A stretch of DNA of 26,760 nt, taken from positions 21,837 to 48,596 of the forward strand of contig DITC01000063.1 in the NCBI GenBank assembly GCA_002422685.1. Reading direction: 5' to 3'. Every line of letters begins with the position of its first letter. Position 1 is the stretch's first letter. A program made the translations under genes and the position numbers. Positions 16,432-23,662 of the stretch are shown piece after piece. This stretch comes from Thauera sp. UBA6194 (GTDB lineage Bacteria > Pseudomonadota > Gammaproteobacteria > Burkholderiales > Rhodocyclaceae). Below the pieces are notes generated by a model. That model was not told the DNA's origin. It saw only the letters and a list, made by a program, of their open reading frames with translations, and made no database searches.

Positions 16432-16964
16432 GACCCGCTCTCCGTGGGATTCATTCGTTCTTCCTTGATCGTGATCGCACGGGTCGGACAGGGTCCGAAA
16501 CAGGCGCCGCAGCCCGTGCATGCGGCGGCGTCGAGCTGCGGGCGGGCGACACCGCCCAGCTGCGGACGGAACCGGATTGCCCCCGTGGGACAGGCCTCTC
16601 CGCACACTCTGCATTCGATGCCTTGTGCGGCAAGACAAGCACTCCCGATGCCCGCCACGACCATCCACGGCCGCGTCGTGACGGCACTGCGCGACAACGC
16701 GCCCGGATCGCAGCGCGCGACACAGTCACCGCAGAACGTGCACTCTCCGTGCGCAAAATCGACGCCCGGAAAGCCGCCATCCATGCGAATCAGGATTTTC
16801 GTGGGGCAGGCGGCAATGCACTGATCGCAGCGCGTGCACCGCTCGATGAACAGGGTCTCCGGAACCGCCCACGGAGGACGCTGCGCCGGCGTGATCTCGC
16901 GCACCCGCCCCCGCAGAAAACCTCTGCGTGTGCCTGGGTCACCGAAACGAGATAAGGGCGCCAC
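16428..16964 (-). CDS. napF: Ferredoxin-type protein NapF
   Basis: 178 residues with four cysteine clusters: CTRCDQCIAACP, CTFCGDCVARCD, CRVCGEACP and CTGCGACFGPCP. NapF is a cytoplasmic iron-sulfur protein that interacts with NapA and is thought to help assemble its [4Fe-4S] centre before export. The arginine-rich N-terminus (SRFGDPGTRRGFLRGR) resembles the usual NapF start and is not a cleaved signal. The start is GTG at 16964, with GGA about 7 bases upstream. It is the first gene of the operon, immediately downstream of the FNR/Dnr-controlled promoter. No napE is present ahead of it. Confidence 0.93.
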   Translation of the reverse strand: MAPLSRFGDPGTRRGFLRGRVREITPAQRPPWAVPETLFIERCTRCDQCIAACPTKILIRMDGGFPGVDFAHGECTFCGDCVARCDPGALSRSAVTTRPWMVVAGIGSACLAAQGIECRVCGEACPTGAIRFRPQLGGVARPQLDAAACTGCGACFGPCPTRAITIKEERMNPTESGS

Positions 16965-16996
16965 CGTCTTTCCAAGCTTGCTTGTTCGTGACCGGC

Positions 16997-17002
16997 ATTT
17001 AA
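16997..17002 (-). promoter_or_regulatory. Predicted -10 element of the nap promoter
   Basis: TTAAAT on the minus strand (17002 to 16997). With transcription starting near 16990, the nearer FNR/Dnr palindrome would be centred close to -42, the canonical class II activator position. The untranslated leader would then be about 26 bases before the napF GTG. Confidence 0.6.
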
Positions 17003-17025
17003 AACCACAAGCGCGCTCTGGTTAT

Positions 17026-17039
17026 TTGATCACAATCAA
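17026..17039. promoter_or_regulatory. FNR/Dnr box, promoter-proximal (nap)
   Basis: TTGATCACAATCAA, a perfect match to the TTGAT-N4-ATCAA consensus of FNR/ANR/DNR regulators. Centre at 17032.5, about 41-42 bases upstream of the predicted nap start. The Dnr-like gene at 18038 has the matching recognition helix. Confidence 0.85.
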
Positions 17040-17047
17040 TTCCACGC

Positions 17048-17061
17048 TTGATCTTGATCAA
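17048..17061. promoter_or_regulatory. FNR/Dnr box, promoter-distal (nap)
   Basis: TTGATCTTGATCAA, a second perfect TTGAT-N4-ATCAA palindrome. Its centre is 22 bp (about two helical turns) from the first, so bound dimers would lie on the same face of the DNA. It is 30 bases from the narL stop codon. Confidence 0.8.
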
Positions 17062-17091
17062 TTCCGACACTGACGCATGCGCGAACGCGGC

Positions 17092-17736
17092 TCAGCCGCG
17101 CATGCGCTCCACCGCCCACACGGCGGCCTCCACCCGCGAGCGCAGCTCGAGCTTGCGCAGGATGTGCTTCACATGCACCTTCACCGTGCCCTCGGCGATC
17201 TCGAGCTCGCGTCCGATCTGCTTGTTCGACAGCCCTTCGGCGACCTTCTCCAGGATGCGCGTTTCCTGCTCGGTGAGACCCGCCGTTTCGGGCGACTGCG
17301 GCCGCGCCTCACCGCGCAGCGCGGCGACGAGCAGCGGGTTGAGCTGCGCGGGGATCACCACACGCCCCTCGACGATCTCGCGCAAGGCCTCGAGCATGGC
17401 CTCGGGCGCCATGTCCTTGAGCAGGTATCCCTCCACGCCACAGCGCAGGGCCGCGACCACGTCCTCGCCCGAATCCGAGCTGGTCACGATGACCACCTTG
17501 GCCTTCAGGCGCGCGGCGCGAACTGCACGCAGGACATCCAGACCGCTCAACGCCTTCATCTGCAGCTCGACGAGGATCAGGTCGAGGTCCAGCGTCTGCG
17601 CCAGGGCGAGCGCCTCGGCCCCGCCCCACACATCGGCTGCGACATGCATGTCGGGCGCCATCCTGAGCAGCTGCATCATGCCCTTGCGGAACAGGGGCTG
17701 GTCGTCGATGATCAGCACGCTTCTACATCCGAGCAT
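17092..17736 (-). CDS. NarL-family response regulator with Asp-to-Glu at the phosphorylation site
   Basis: 214 residues: receiver domain (about 5-120) and LuxR/NarL-type helix-turn-helix (about 148-210, with LTEQETRILEKVAEGLSNKQIG and VKVHVKHILRKL). Receiver landmarks Asp11-Asp12, Thr85/Ser86 and Lys107 are present, but the phosphoacceptor is Glu57 (codon GAG at 17568-17566) in LILVELQM, where NarL has LDL. Glu often mimics phospho-Asp, so the protein may be constitutively active or regulated in another way. No sensor kinase gene adjoins it. It lies in the same direction as and just upstream of nap, and divergent from a Dnr-like gene with a NarL-type site. GGAGG 9 bases upstream supports ATG 17736. 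It is probably a nitrate-response regulator, but NarL or NarP cannot be distinguished. Confidence 0.85.
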   Translation of the reverse strand: MLGCRSVLIIDDQPLFRKGMMQLLRMAPDMHVAADVWGGAEALALAQTLDLDLILVELQMKALSGLDVLRAVRAARLKAKVVIVTSSDSGEDVVAALRCGVEGYLLKDMAPEAMLEALREIVEGRVVIPAQLNPLLVAALRGEARPQSPETAGLTEQETRILEKVAEGLSNKQIGRELEIAEGTVKVHVKHILRKLELRSRVEAAVWAVERMRG

Positions 17737-18037
17737 CAGCCTGCTCCTCCCGCTTCGGCGCACCGCGCAGCGTCACCGGAGCGCACGCGCCCCCTCGGAC
17801 ACGCGCTGTTTCTCGGCGCGGTAGACATACCCCTCTCACCCTTCATTTCCAGCCCGAACGACACGCTCGTTACGAAAACACCAATTATTCATAGTCTTAA
17901 ATATTTTTCCAGATACCTCTTTGGAGGTACAGCCGGCACATGCCAGAAACCTGAGCCGCCCGCCGCGAACGTAAATGCAGCAAAGGGGCGGCTAGTCTAC
18001 GCACTAATCCCCTCGCCGCCGTCCGCAGGAGATCCGC
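17737..18037. promoter_or_regulatory. Divergent narL-like/dnr-like intergenic region
   Basis: 301 bp with no convincing gene. The part from 17860 to 17930 is markedly AT-rich (for example TCTTAAATATTTTTCC), unlike its surroundings, and probably holds promoters for one or both genes. It contains a NarL-type 7-2-7 site at 17914-17929 and a lone heptamer TACCCCT at 17828-17834. I see no FNR palindrome. AGGAG at 18028-18032 is the ribosome binding site of the Dnr-like gene. Confidence 0.6.
17914..17929. promoter_or_regulatory. NarL/NarP-type 7-2-7 binding site
   Basis: TACCTCT-TT-GGAGGTA: two heptamers head-to-head with a 2-base spacer. The left half matches the TACYYMT consensus at all 7 positions; the right half, read on the other strand (TACCTCC), matches 6 of 7. 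It lies 109 bases before the Dnr-like ATG and about 180 bases before the NarL-like ATG. Confidence 0.65.
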
Positions 18038-18733
18038 ATGGCCCAGACGCACCCCTATTCCGATATGACCGACCTTCTCGCGCGCTGCTCGCCTTTCGAC
18101 ATGCTCGACCCGCAGGAGCGCGCGCGCATCCAGGCTTTGGCACGCCCGATCCACGCTGCCCGCGGCGAACTGCTCGCACAGCAGGAATCCTGTCCGCGCG
18201 GCATCCACGTCGTGCGCTCGGGCCGGGTGAAGTGCTTCATCCTTTCTCCGTCGGGCGGCGAGAAGATCGTCCGCCTGGCAGAGCCCGGCAGCTTTTTCGG
18301 CGAAGAAGCCGCCCTGCTCAACCGGCCGCACATCGCCAACGCCCAGGCCATGTGCGCGACCGAGTTGCTGCTCGTCCCGACCGCCTCGCTGCGCGAGGCA
18401 ATGGTGAGTTCGACCGCGTTTGCCGTGTCCATGGCCGCACACCTCGCCACCGCGGCCTACGATCTGATGTCCACGATGCAGGTCCAGTTCCAGCTCAGCG
18501 GCACCCAGCGCGTGGCGCACTACCTCACCCAGCTCGCACCCGACGACGCCGAGCGCTGCGAGATCCGCCTCGACACCGACAAGCAGACGATCGCCGCCCA
18601 GCTCAACCTCACGCCGGAAACCCTGTCCCGCATCCTCGCCCAACTCACACGCGAGGGCATGATCGAGCAACACGGCCGGCGCGGGGTGGTGCTGAGCAAA
18701 CTGTCCGCACTGCGCGACTGCGCTTCACACTGA
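18038..18733 (+). CDS. Crp/Fnr-family regulator, Dnr-like
   Basis: 231 residues: N-terminal cyclic-nucleotide-type beta-barrel (about 15-130, with the GSFFGEEAALL turn), long dimer helix, and winged helix-turn-helix (about 160-225). The recognition helix PETLSR (Glu194, Ser197, Arg198) has the E-x-x-S-R pattern that reads TTGAT half-sites in FNR and DNR. The N-terminal cysteine cluster of FNR is absent, which argues for a Dnr/NnrR-type sensor of nitric oxide or redox state rather than an oxygen-labile Fe-S protein. AGGAG 5 bases before ATG 18038 fixes the start. Probably regulates nap and other denitrification genes. The exact subfamily and signal cannot be settled from sequence. Confidence 0.82.
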   Translation: MAQTHPYSDMTDLLARCSPFDMLDPQERARIQALARPIHAARGELLAQQESCPRGIHVVRSGRVKCFILSPSGGEKIVRLAEPGSFFGEEAALLNRPHIANAQAMCATELLLVPTASLREAMVSSTAFAVSMAAHLATAAYDLMSTMQVQFQLSGTQRVAHYLTQLAPDDAERCEIRLDTDKQTIAAQLNLTPETLSRILAQLTREGMIEQHGRRGVVLSKLSALRDCASH

Positions 18734-18769
18734 GGATCCCGCACGCGCAAGGCATGCGAACGGCCCGCA

Positions 18770-20221
18770 TCAGCGCCCGATTGGCGCCGGGTCGATCGGC
18801 CTGACCCGCGCCAGGTGCGCAGGCACCGCCAGCCAGCGCGCAAACATGCGCCACACATCGAGATCGAAGGCGCGCGGCGCGGTCGCGGCGAGCTCGCGCA
18901 GCGCGGCCTCACCCGCCTCCATGTCGACGCCGCCCAGATGGCACCAATGGTCGAAAACCTGCAGGCGATGGCGGCCGCTCACGGCGTGGGCTTCTTCCAC
19001 GACGACAGCGCCCGACCACGGCCAGGGCCTGGGGCCGACGCCGGCGAGCGCGCCGGCGAGGCGCGCGTCGTGCTCGGCGGGCGTCTCGCGCCGGGCGCAC
19101 ACGCCGGCGCAGCGCCTGGACGCGAAGGCCGAACACGGCCCGCTCCCACCCTCCAGCCCGAGCCGCTGCGGGCACAGCCGGTACAGCATGGCGAGCTCGC
19201 GCAAGACGTTGTCAGCCTCGCGACGGTTGCGGAACACTCCGTAAAGCTCGCGCCATGCCACCGGATCGGTACCCGCCACCGGCACGGTTTCGAAGATCGG
19301 GGGGCGCCGGCGATTGCCCACCAGGCGCAGCGCAAACGCGTCGTTCGCGGGCTCGTGCGGGCGGTTGAAGCGCGGGCGAAACGTACGTAGCAGCGCGGCT
19401 TCGCGCAGCGAGGTATCGAGCTCGCCCGCGGTCTCGACCCACTCCACCCGGCCGATTCGCGCCGCCAGCTCCGCATCGCGCCCCTTGCGCGCGCCCGCAC
19501 CGAAATGCTCGCGCACCCGCGCCCGCAAGCTCTGCGCACGTCCGATGAACAGCGGCACCTCACGCCGAGCATCTGCCGCCGCTTCGGGTTCGGCGTAGAA
19601 GAGGTACAGCCCGGGCACGTCCGGAACCGCCTCGAGCGCGCCCTCGGCCAGTCCGGGCGGCGTGGCGGGGGCCTTCATGGCGCGCTCGACCGCGCGCGCC
19701 AGCGCCTCGGGGGGAAATTCCTCGGCGACCTGGCGGACGAACTGCCACAGCACCTCGACATCACCCATCGCGCGATGGCGTACGGTACAGCTCAGGCCGT
19801 GACGCTCGATCAGCGCATCGAGCCCGTGCTTGTGATACTGAGGATAGAGCGCGCGCGACAGCTTGACGGTGCACAGCACCTGCGCCTCGAAGCTGCGTCC
19901 GATGCGCTCGAAGGCGTTCTTGATGAAGCCGTAATCGAAACGCGCGCTATGCGCGACGAACACGCAGCCTTCGAGCAACTCGGCCACGGTGTCGGCCAGG
20001 GTCTCGAAGGCCGGCGCATTGGCGACCATCGCATCGGAAATGCCGGTGACCTGCTCGATCAGCGGCGGAATCGACTGCCCGGGCGCCACCAGGCTCTCCC
20101 AGCGCGCAACGACCTCGCCTTCCTCGACACGCAAAATGGCGATCTCGGTCAGGCGGTCGCGCACCGGGTGTGCGCCCGTGCTCTCGACGTCGATGATGGC
20201 GAGCCGGCGCGGCAAGCTCAT
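18770..20221 (-). CDS. DnaQ-type 3'-5' exonuclease fused to a UvrC/Cho-like GIY-YIG nuclease
   Basis: 483 residues. The N-terminal DEDDh exonuclease domain (about 1-175) shows Asp11 and Glu13 in IIDVEST, an Asp in HSARFDYGFI, and the His/Asp pair in HRAMGDVEVL, like the DNA polymerase III epsilon subunit. A GIY-YIG domain follows (about 205-295): GLYLFY, LFIGRAQSLRARVREHF and the catalytic Glu in REAALLRTFRPRFN. A third region has four cysteines (LCPQRLGLEGG...PCSAF...RRCAGVC) like those near the nuclease of UvrC and Cho. Such fusions are known in proteobacteria and are presumed DNA repair nucleases; the substrate is unknown. The start could also be a GTG two codons earlier. Only 36 bp separate it from the convergent Dnr-like gene. 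Confidence 0.85.
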   Translation of the reverse strand: MSLPRRLAIIDVESTGAHPVRDRLTEIAILRVEEGEVVARWESLVAPGQSIPPLIEQVTGISDAMVANAPAFETLADTVAELLEGCVFVAHSARFDYGFIKNAFERIGRSFEAQVLCTVKLSRALYPQYHKHGLDALIERHGLSCTVRHRAMGDVEVLWQFVRQVAEEFPPEALARAVERAMKAPATPPGLAEGALEAVPDVPGLYLFYAEPEAAADARREVPLFIGRAQSLRARVREHFGAGARKGRDAELAARIGRVEWVETAGELDTSLREAALLRTFRPRFNRPHEPANDAFALRLVGNRRRPPIFETVPVAGTDPVAWRELYGVFRNRREADNVLRELAMLYRLCPQRLGLEGGSGPCSAFASRRCAGVCARRETPAEHDARLAGALAGVGPRPWPWSGAVVVEEAHAVSGRHRLQVFDHWCHLGGVDMEAGEAALRELAATAPRAFDLDVWRMFARWLAVPAHLARVRPIDPAPIGR

Positions 20222-20276
20222 GCGCACCCGCCGCGCGAACAGTCAGCGCCCTGCAGGGAAACCCGGTAGATCAGGG

Positions 20277-20465
20277 TCAATGATTGGCGTCGTAGTAGTA
20301 CGCCTTCACTGGCACACGCGCGGCGGCCAGGCGCTTCTGGTCGTCGACGCGCTGCGGCTTGTCCCACCACAGTGCGCGCCCTTTCTTCTGCTCGGCGCGC
20401 TGCTCGGGATGCTTTTCCATCCATTCGCGCATGAACTTTGTGTGGTCGGATTCGTACATTGCCAT
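20277..20465 (-). CDS. DUF3460 family small protein
   Basis: 62 residues beginning MAMYESDHTKFMREWMEKHP, with a conserved core KKGRALWWDKP and a tail ending YYYDANH. The pattern matches DUF3460, a short cytoplasmic protein family of betaproteobacteria with no known function. It has no signal peptide or membrane segment and is predicted mostly helical in its first half. AGGGG lies about 7 bases upstream of ATG 20465; a second ATG two codons on is possible. It sits between spoT and the exonuclease gene, all on the minus strand. Confidence 0.85.
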   Translation of the reverse strand: MAMYESDHTKFMREWMEKHPEQRAEQKKGRALWWDKPQRVDDQKRLAAARVPVKAYYYDANH

Positions 20466-20491
20466 ATCGGTCCCCTCTTGATGTTCGTGCA

Positions 20492-20516
20492 GCGCGCCGC
20501 GCTCTGGTCGGCGCGC
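20492..20516. terminator. Hairpin between spoT and the DUF3460 gene
   Basis: Perfect 8 bp inverted repeat GCGCGCCG (20492-20499) / CGGCGCGC (20509-20516) with a 9-base loop in the 73 bp gap. No T-tract follows on the minus strand, so it is a possible Rho-dependent or partial terminator for the gmk-rpoZ-spoT transcript. Confidence 0.4.
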
Positions 20517-20538
20517 ATTCTATCAGCGCGGGGCAGGA

Positions 20539-22746
20539 TCAGCCCACGCGACCGTCGCCCTTGAGCCTGCCGATGCGCACCACGTCGGGCAGACGTCGCA
20601 CCGCGCGCATCACGCGCGCCAGATGCATGCGGTCGCGGACCTGCACCGTAAAACTGAGCGCGGTGTAGTCGCCCTGCTCGCCTTCCATCGAAACGCTCTG
20701 GATGTTGCAGTCTTCCTCGGCGATCGCATTGGCCACCCGCGCCAGCACGCCGCGCGCGTTGCGCGTGAGCACACGAACACCGACGTCGAACATGCGTTCG
20801 TCGCCCAGGCTCTCCCATTCGACGTCGACCCAGCGCCCGCGGTCGGCGCGAACCCGAGTGACGTTCGGACAATCGGCGGTGTGCACTTCCAGCCCCTGCC
20901 CCTTGCGCAAGGTGCCGATGATCGGATCGCCGGGGATGGGATGGCAGCAGCTCGCGAGCTGCACGCTCACCCCTTCGGAGCCCCGGATGGTGATGGCGCC
21001 TGCGGGCTTGGGCTTGACCACGTCCGGGCGCCCGGACTCCATGTCCTGCGCCTCGGCGAGGCGGCGCGCGATGATCGCCGGCAGGCGCTTGCCCAGGCCC
21101 AGGTCGGAGAAGACATCGCGCTTGTTGCGCACGCCGCGATCGCGCAGGAAGCGATCCCAAGCGAAGGTCGAGATCTGCCCGAGCGTGAGGCCGTGCGGGC
21201 GCAGGGCCTGGTTGAGCAGGCGCTCGCCCAGGGCGACGGACTCGTCCTGCTGCGCGTTCTTGATGAAATGACGGATCTGCGAGCGCGCCTTGCCGGTGCG
21301 CGCATACGACAGCCAGGCCGGGTTGGGGTTGGCGTGCGCGGCCGTGATGATCTCGACCTGGTCACCGTTGCGCAGTTCGCTGCGCAGCGGCATCAGGTCG
21401 CCGTTGACGCGACAGGCCACGCAGCGGTTGCCCACGTCGGTATGCACCGCATAGGCGAAGTCCACCGGCGTCGAGCCCTTGGGCATGGAGAAGATCTTGC
21501 CCATGGGCGAGAACACGTAGACCTCGCCCGGGAACAGGTCGATCTTGACGTGCTCGAGAAACTCGGTCGCCCCACCCGAGGTGGACTGCAACTCGAGCAG
21601 CGACTGCAGCCAGGAGTGCGTCTTCTGCTGCAGCTCGGTGAGCGTCTTCTCGTCGTCCTTGTACAGCCAGTGCGAGGCCACGCCGGTCTCGGCGATGTGG
21701 TGCATCTCGCGGGTGCGGATCTGCACCTCGACCGGCATGCCGAAGGGGCCGATCAGCGTGGTGTGCAGGCTCTGGTAGCCGTTGGCCTTGGGGATGGCCA
21801 GGTAGTCCTTGAACTTGCCCGGCACCGGTTTGTACATCGAGTGCAGCGCGCCCAACGTCAGGTAGCAGCTCGGCACGTCATTGACAATGACGCGAAAACC
21901 GTAGATGTCCAGCACCTGCGAGAAGGACAGCTGCTTCTCGACCATCTTGCGGTAGATACCGTAGAGGTGCTTCTCGCGCCCCTCGACGTCGGCGTTGATG
22001 CCCCACTGCGCCAGGCGTTCCTGGATGCTGGCGAGGATCTTGCCCACGACCTCACGCCGATTGCCACGCGCAGAGCGCACGGCCTTGGCGAGCACCTCGA
22101 AGCGCAGCGGATATTTGTTGCGGAACGACAGCTCCTGCAGCTCGCGGAACAGGTCGTTGAGGCCGAGTCGGTTGGCGATCGGGGCGTAGATCTCGAGCGT
22201 CTCGTTGGCGATGCGGCGACGCTTGGCCGGACGCATGTGGTCCAGCGTACGCATGTTGTGCAGGCGGTCGGCGAGCTTGATGAGGATGACGCGCAGGTCG
22301 CTCGCCATCGCCAGCAGCATCTTGCGGAAGTTCTCCGCCTGAGCTTCTTCCTGCGAGCGGAACTCGATCTTGTCGAGCTTGGACAGCCCATCGACCAGCT
22401 CGGCCGACACCTTGCCGAAACGCTCGGCGATCTCCGCCTTGGAGATGTGGGTGTCCTCCATCACGTCGTGGAGGAGCGCGGCGATCAGCGCCTGGGCATC
22501 GAGGTGCCAGTCGGCGACCAGCGAACACACCGCCACCGGGTGGCTGACGTAGGGCTCGCCGCTGACGCGGAATTGTCCCGAGTGCGCATCCGCAGAAAAA
22601 TGGTAAGCCGCCTCGACGCGGCCCACATCCTCGGGTTTGAGGTAGGTCTGGAGCTTGGACTTGAGCTGCTGGAAGTCGAGCGCCAACACGCTCGACACCG
22701 GCGGGCGGAAGGGTTGGGGGGCTGGGCCCGCGTCAGCGGCTTTCAT
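20539..22746 (-). CDS. spoT: Bifunctional (p)ppGpp synthase/hydrolase SpoT/Rel
   Basis: 735 residues. The N-terminal HD hydrolase domain is intact, with His93-Asp94 and Glu97-Asp98 in LLHDVMEDTH. A synthetase domain follows (about 240-370, with EKHLYGIYRKM and YQSLHTTLIGPFGMPVEVQIRT), then a TGS domain (about 395-460, VYVFSPMGKIFSMPKGSTPVDFAYAVH) and a C-terminal ACT domain (last 80 residues). The protein makes and degrades the stringent-response alarmone (p)ppGpp; the complete HD motif indicates real hydrolase activity, so it is SpoT/Rel rather than RelA. It forms the conserved gmk-rpoZ-spoT cluster, 17 bases after rpoZ. Confidence 0.96.
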   Translation of the reverse strand: MKAADAGPAPQPFRPPVSSVLALDFQQLKSKLQTYLKPEDVGRVEAAYHFSADAHSGQFRVSGEPYVSHPVAVCSLVADWHLDAQALIAALLHDVMEDTHISKAEIAERFGKVSAELVDGLSKLDKIEFRSQEEAQAENFRKMLLAMASDLRVILIKLADRLHNMRTLDHMRPAKRRRIANETLEIYAPIANRLGLNDLFRELQELSFRNKYPLRFEVLAKAVRSARGNRREVVGKILASIQERLAQWGINADVEGREKHLYGIYRKMVEKQLSFSQVLDIYGFRVIVNDVPSCYLTLGALHSMYKPVPGKFKDYLAIPKANGYQSLHTTLIGPFGMPVEVQIRTREMHHIAETGVASHWLYKDDEKTLTELQQKTHSWLQSLLELQSTSGGATEFLEHVKIDLFPGEVYVFSPMGKIFSMPKGSTPVDFAYAVHTDVGNRCVACRVNGDLMPLRSELRNGDQVEIITAAHANPNPAWLSYARTGKARSQIRHFIKNAQQDESVALGERLLNQALRPHGLTLGQISTFAWDRFLRDRGVRNKRDVFSDLGLGKRLPAIIARRLAEAQDMESGRPDVVKPKPAGAITIRGSEGVSVQLASCCHPIPGDPIIGTLRKGQGLEVHTADCPNVTRVRADRGRWVDVEWESLGDERMFDVGVRVLTRNARGVLARVANAIAEEDCNIQSVSMEGEQGDYTALSFTVQVRDRMHLARVMRAVRRLPDVVRIGRLKGDGRVG

Positions 22747-22763
22747 GCAACCCCCTCACGCAA

Positions 22764-22979
22764 TCAGGCCTGACCGCGGTTGAGCATCTCGAGGCCGACC
22801 TTTCCAGCGGCCACCTCACGCAAGGCGATCACGGTGGGCTTGTCGTTGTCCTGCGGGTCGATGTCGATCTGCGGGGTGCCGCCGGCGGTGAGCTGACGAG
22901 CGCGATAGGTCGCCGCCAGCGTGAGCTGGAAGCGGTTCGGGATCCTTTTCAGGCATTCTTCGACGGTGATGCGGGCCAT
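22764..22979 (-). CDS. rpoZ: RNA polymerase omega subunit RpoZ
   Basis: 71 residues beginning MARITVEECLKRIPNRFQLT, the signature N-terminus of omega, followed by the TYRARQL helix and the KPTVIALREVAAGKV segment. Omega helps assemble RNA polymerase by binding the beta-prime subunit, and in proteobacteria it forms part of a (p)ppGpp-binding site. ATG 22979 begins 2 bases after the gmk stop; the frame remains open upstream only opposite gmk. Somewhat shorter than the 91-residue E. coli protein, as is common in betaproteobacteria. Confidence 0.95.
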   Translation of the reverse strand: MARITVEECLKRIPNRFQLTLAATYRARQLTAGGTPQIDIDPQDNDKPTVIALREVAAGKVGLEMLNRGQA

Positions 22980-22981
22980 GT

Positions 22982-23596
22982 TCAATCCTGTTCGAGAAAG
23001 TCGAAATATTCGGGATGCCGCAGGTGCTGGTTGGCGTAGCGCAAACGCGCGGCGCGCACCACGGCGACCAGATCGTCGAGTGCGGCATCGATTTCGTCGT
23101 TGATTATAACGTAGTCGAATTCGGCGACATGGCGCATTTCCCCGCGCGCGCCGAGCAGGCGGCGGCTGATGACCTCGGGGCTGTCGGTACCGCGCCCGAC
23201 CAGGCGCTCTTCCAGCGCATCCATCGACGGCGGCAGGATGAAGACGCCGACCGCCTCCGGGAAGTGCTTGCGCACCTGCTGCGCGCCCTGCCAGTCGATC
23301 TCGAGCAGGGTGTCGCGGCCGGCTTCGATCTGCGCCCTCAACCAAACCTTGGAGGTGGCGTAGTAGTTGCCGTGGACTTCCGCCCACTCGAGGAACTCGC
23401 CGCGGTCGCGCAGGCTGCGAAAGGTGGGCACATCGACGAAGTTGTATTCGCGCCCGTCCTCCTCGCCGGGGCGCGGAGAACGCGTGGTATAGGAGATCGA
23501 CAGCTGCACGCGCGCGTCGCGCTGCAGCAGGCCGCGCACCAGCGTGGTCTTGCCCGCGCCCGAGGGTGCGGTGACGATGAAAAGGGTTCCGGGCAT
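22982..23596 (-). CDS. gmk: Guanylate kinase Gmk
   Basis: 204 residues. The P-loop is APSGAGKT (residues 10-17), and the GMP-binding region contains SISYTTRSPRPGE and EYNFV. The enzyme phosphorylates GMP to GDP with ATP, in the pathway to GTP and hence to (p)ppGpp made by the co-transcribed spoT. ATG 23596 matches the family N-terminus; the frame is open 26 codons upstream through the hairpin at 23622-23662 but has no homology there. GAGGA lies 8 bases upstream of the chosen start. Confidence 0.95.
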   Translation of the reverse strand: MPGTLFIVTAPSGAGKTTLVRGLLQRDARVQLSISYTTRSPRPGEEDGREYNFVDVPTFRSLRDRGEFLEWAEVHGNYYATSKVWLRAQIEAGRDTLLEIDWQGAQQVRKHFPEAVGVFILPPSMDALEERLVGRGTDSPEVISRRLLGARGEMRHVAEFDYVIINDEIDAALDDLVAVVRAARLRYANQHLRHPEYFDFLEQD

Positions 23597-23621
23597 GTTT
23601 CGCGTCCTCGTTTTCCAAAAG

Positions 23622-23662
23622 GCAGCGGCCCGGTCCAAGCATGATGCGGACCGGGCAGCTGC
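23622..23662 (-). terminator. Strong stem-loop between yicC and gmk
   Basis: GCAGC (23622-23626) and GCCCGGTCC (23628-23636) pair with GGACCGGGC (23648-23656) and GCTGC (23658-23662): 14 base pairs with one mismatch and an 11-base loop. On the minus strand CCTTTTGG follows directly, so it looks like an intrinsic terminator with a short U-run for yicC. It ends only 25 bases before the gmk ATG, so it could instead be a leader element of gmk. Confidence 0.6.

Noticed and set aside
16965..17091. A napE or other small gene ahead of napF
   Set aside because: The 127 bp contain the two FNR boxes and a promoter; no frame encodes the short hydrophobic NapE protein.
18038..18733. Annotating the Crp/Fnr gene as fnr itself
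   Set aside because: The N-terminal cysteine cluster that binds the oxygen-sensing Fe-S cluster in FNR is absent; only the DNA-binding specificity residues are FNR-like.
20623..22773. A 716-codon open frame on the plus strand opposite spoT
   Set aside because: The composition is typical of an antisense shadow, it has no motifs, and it coincides with the complete spoT gene.
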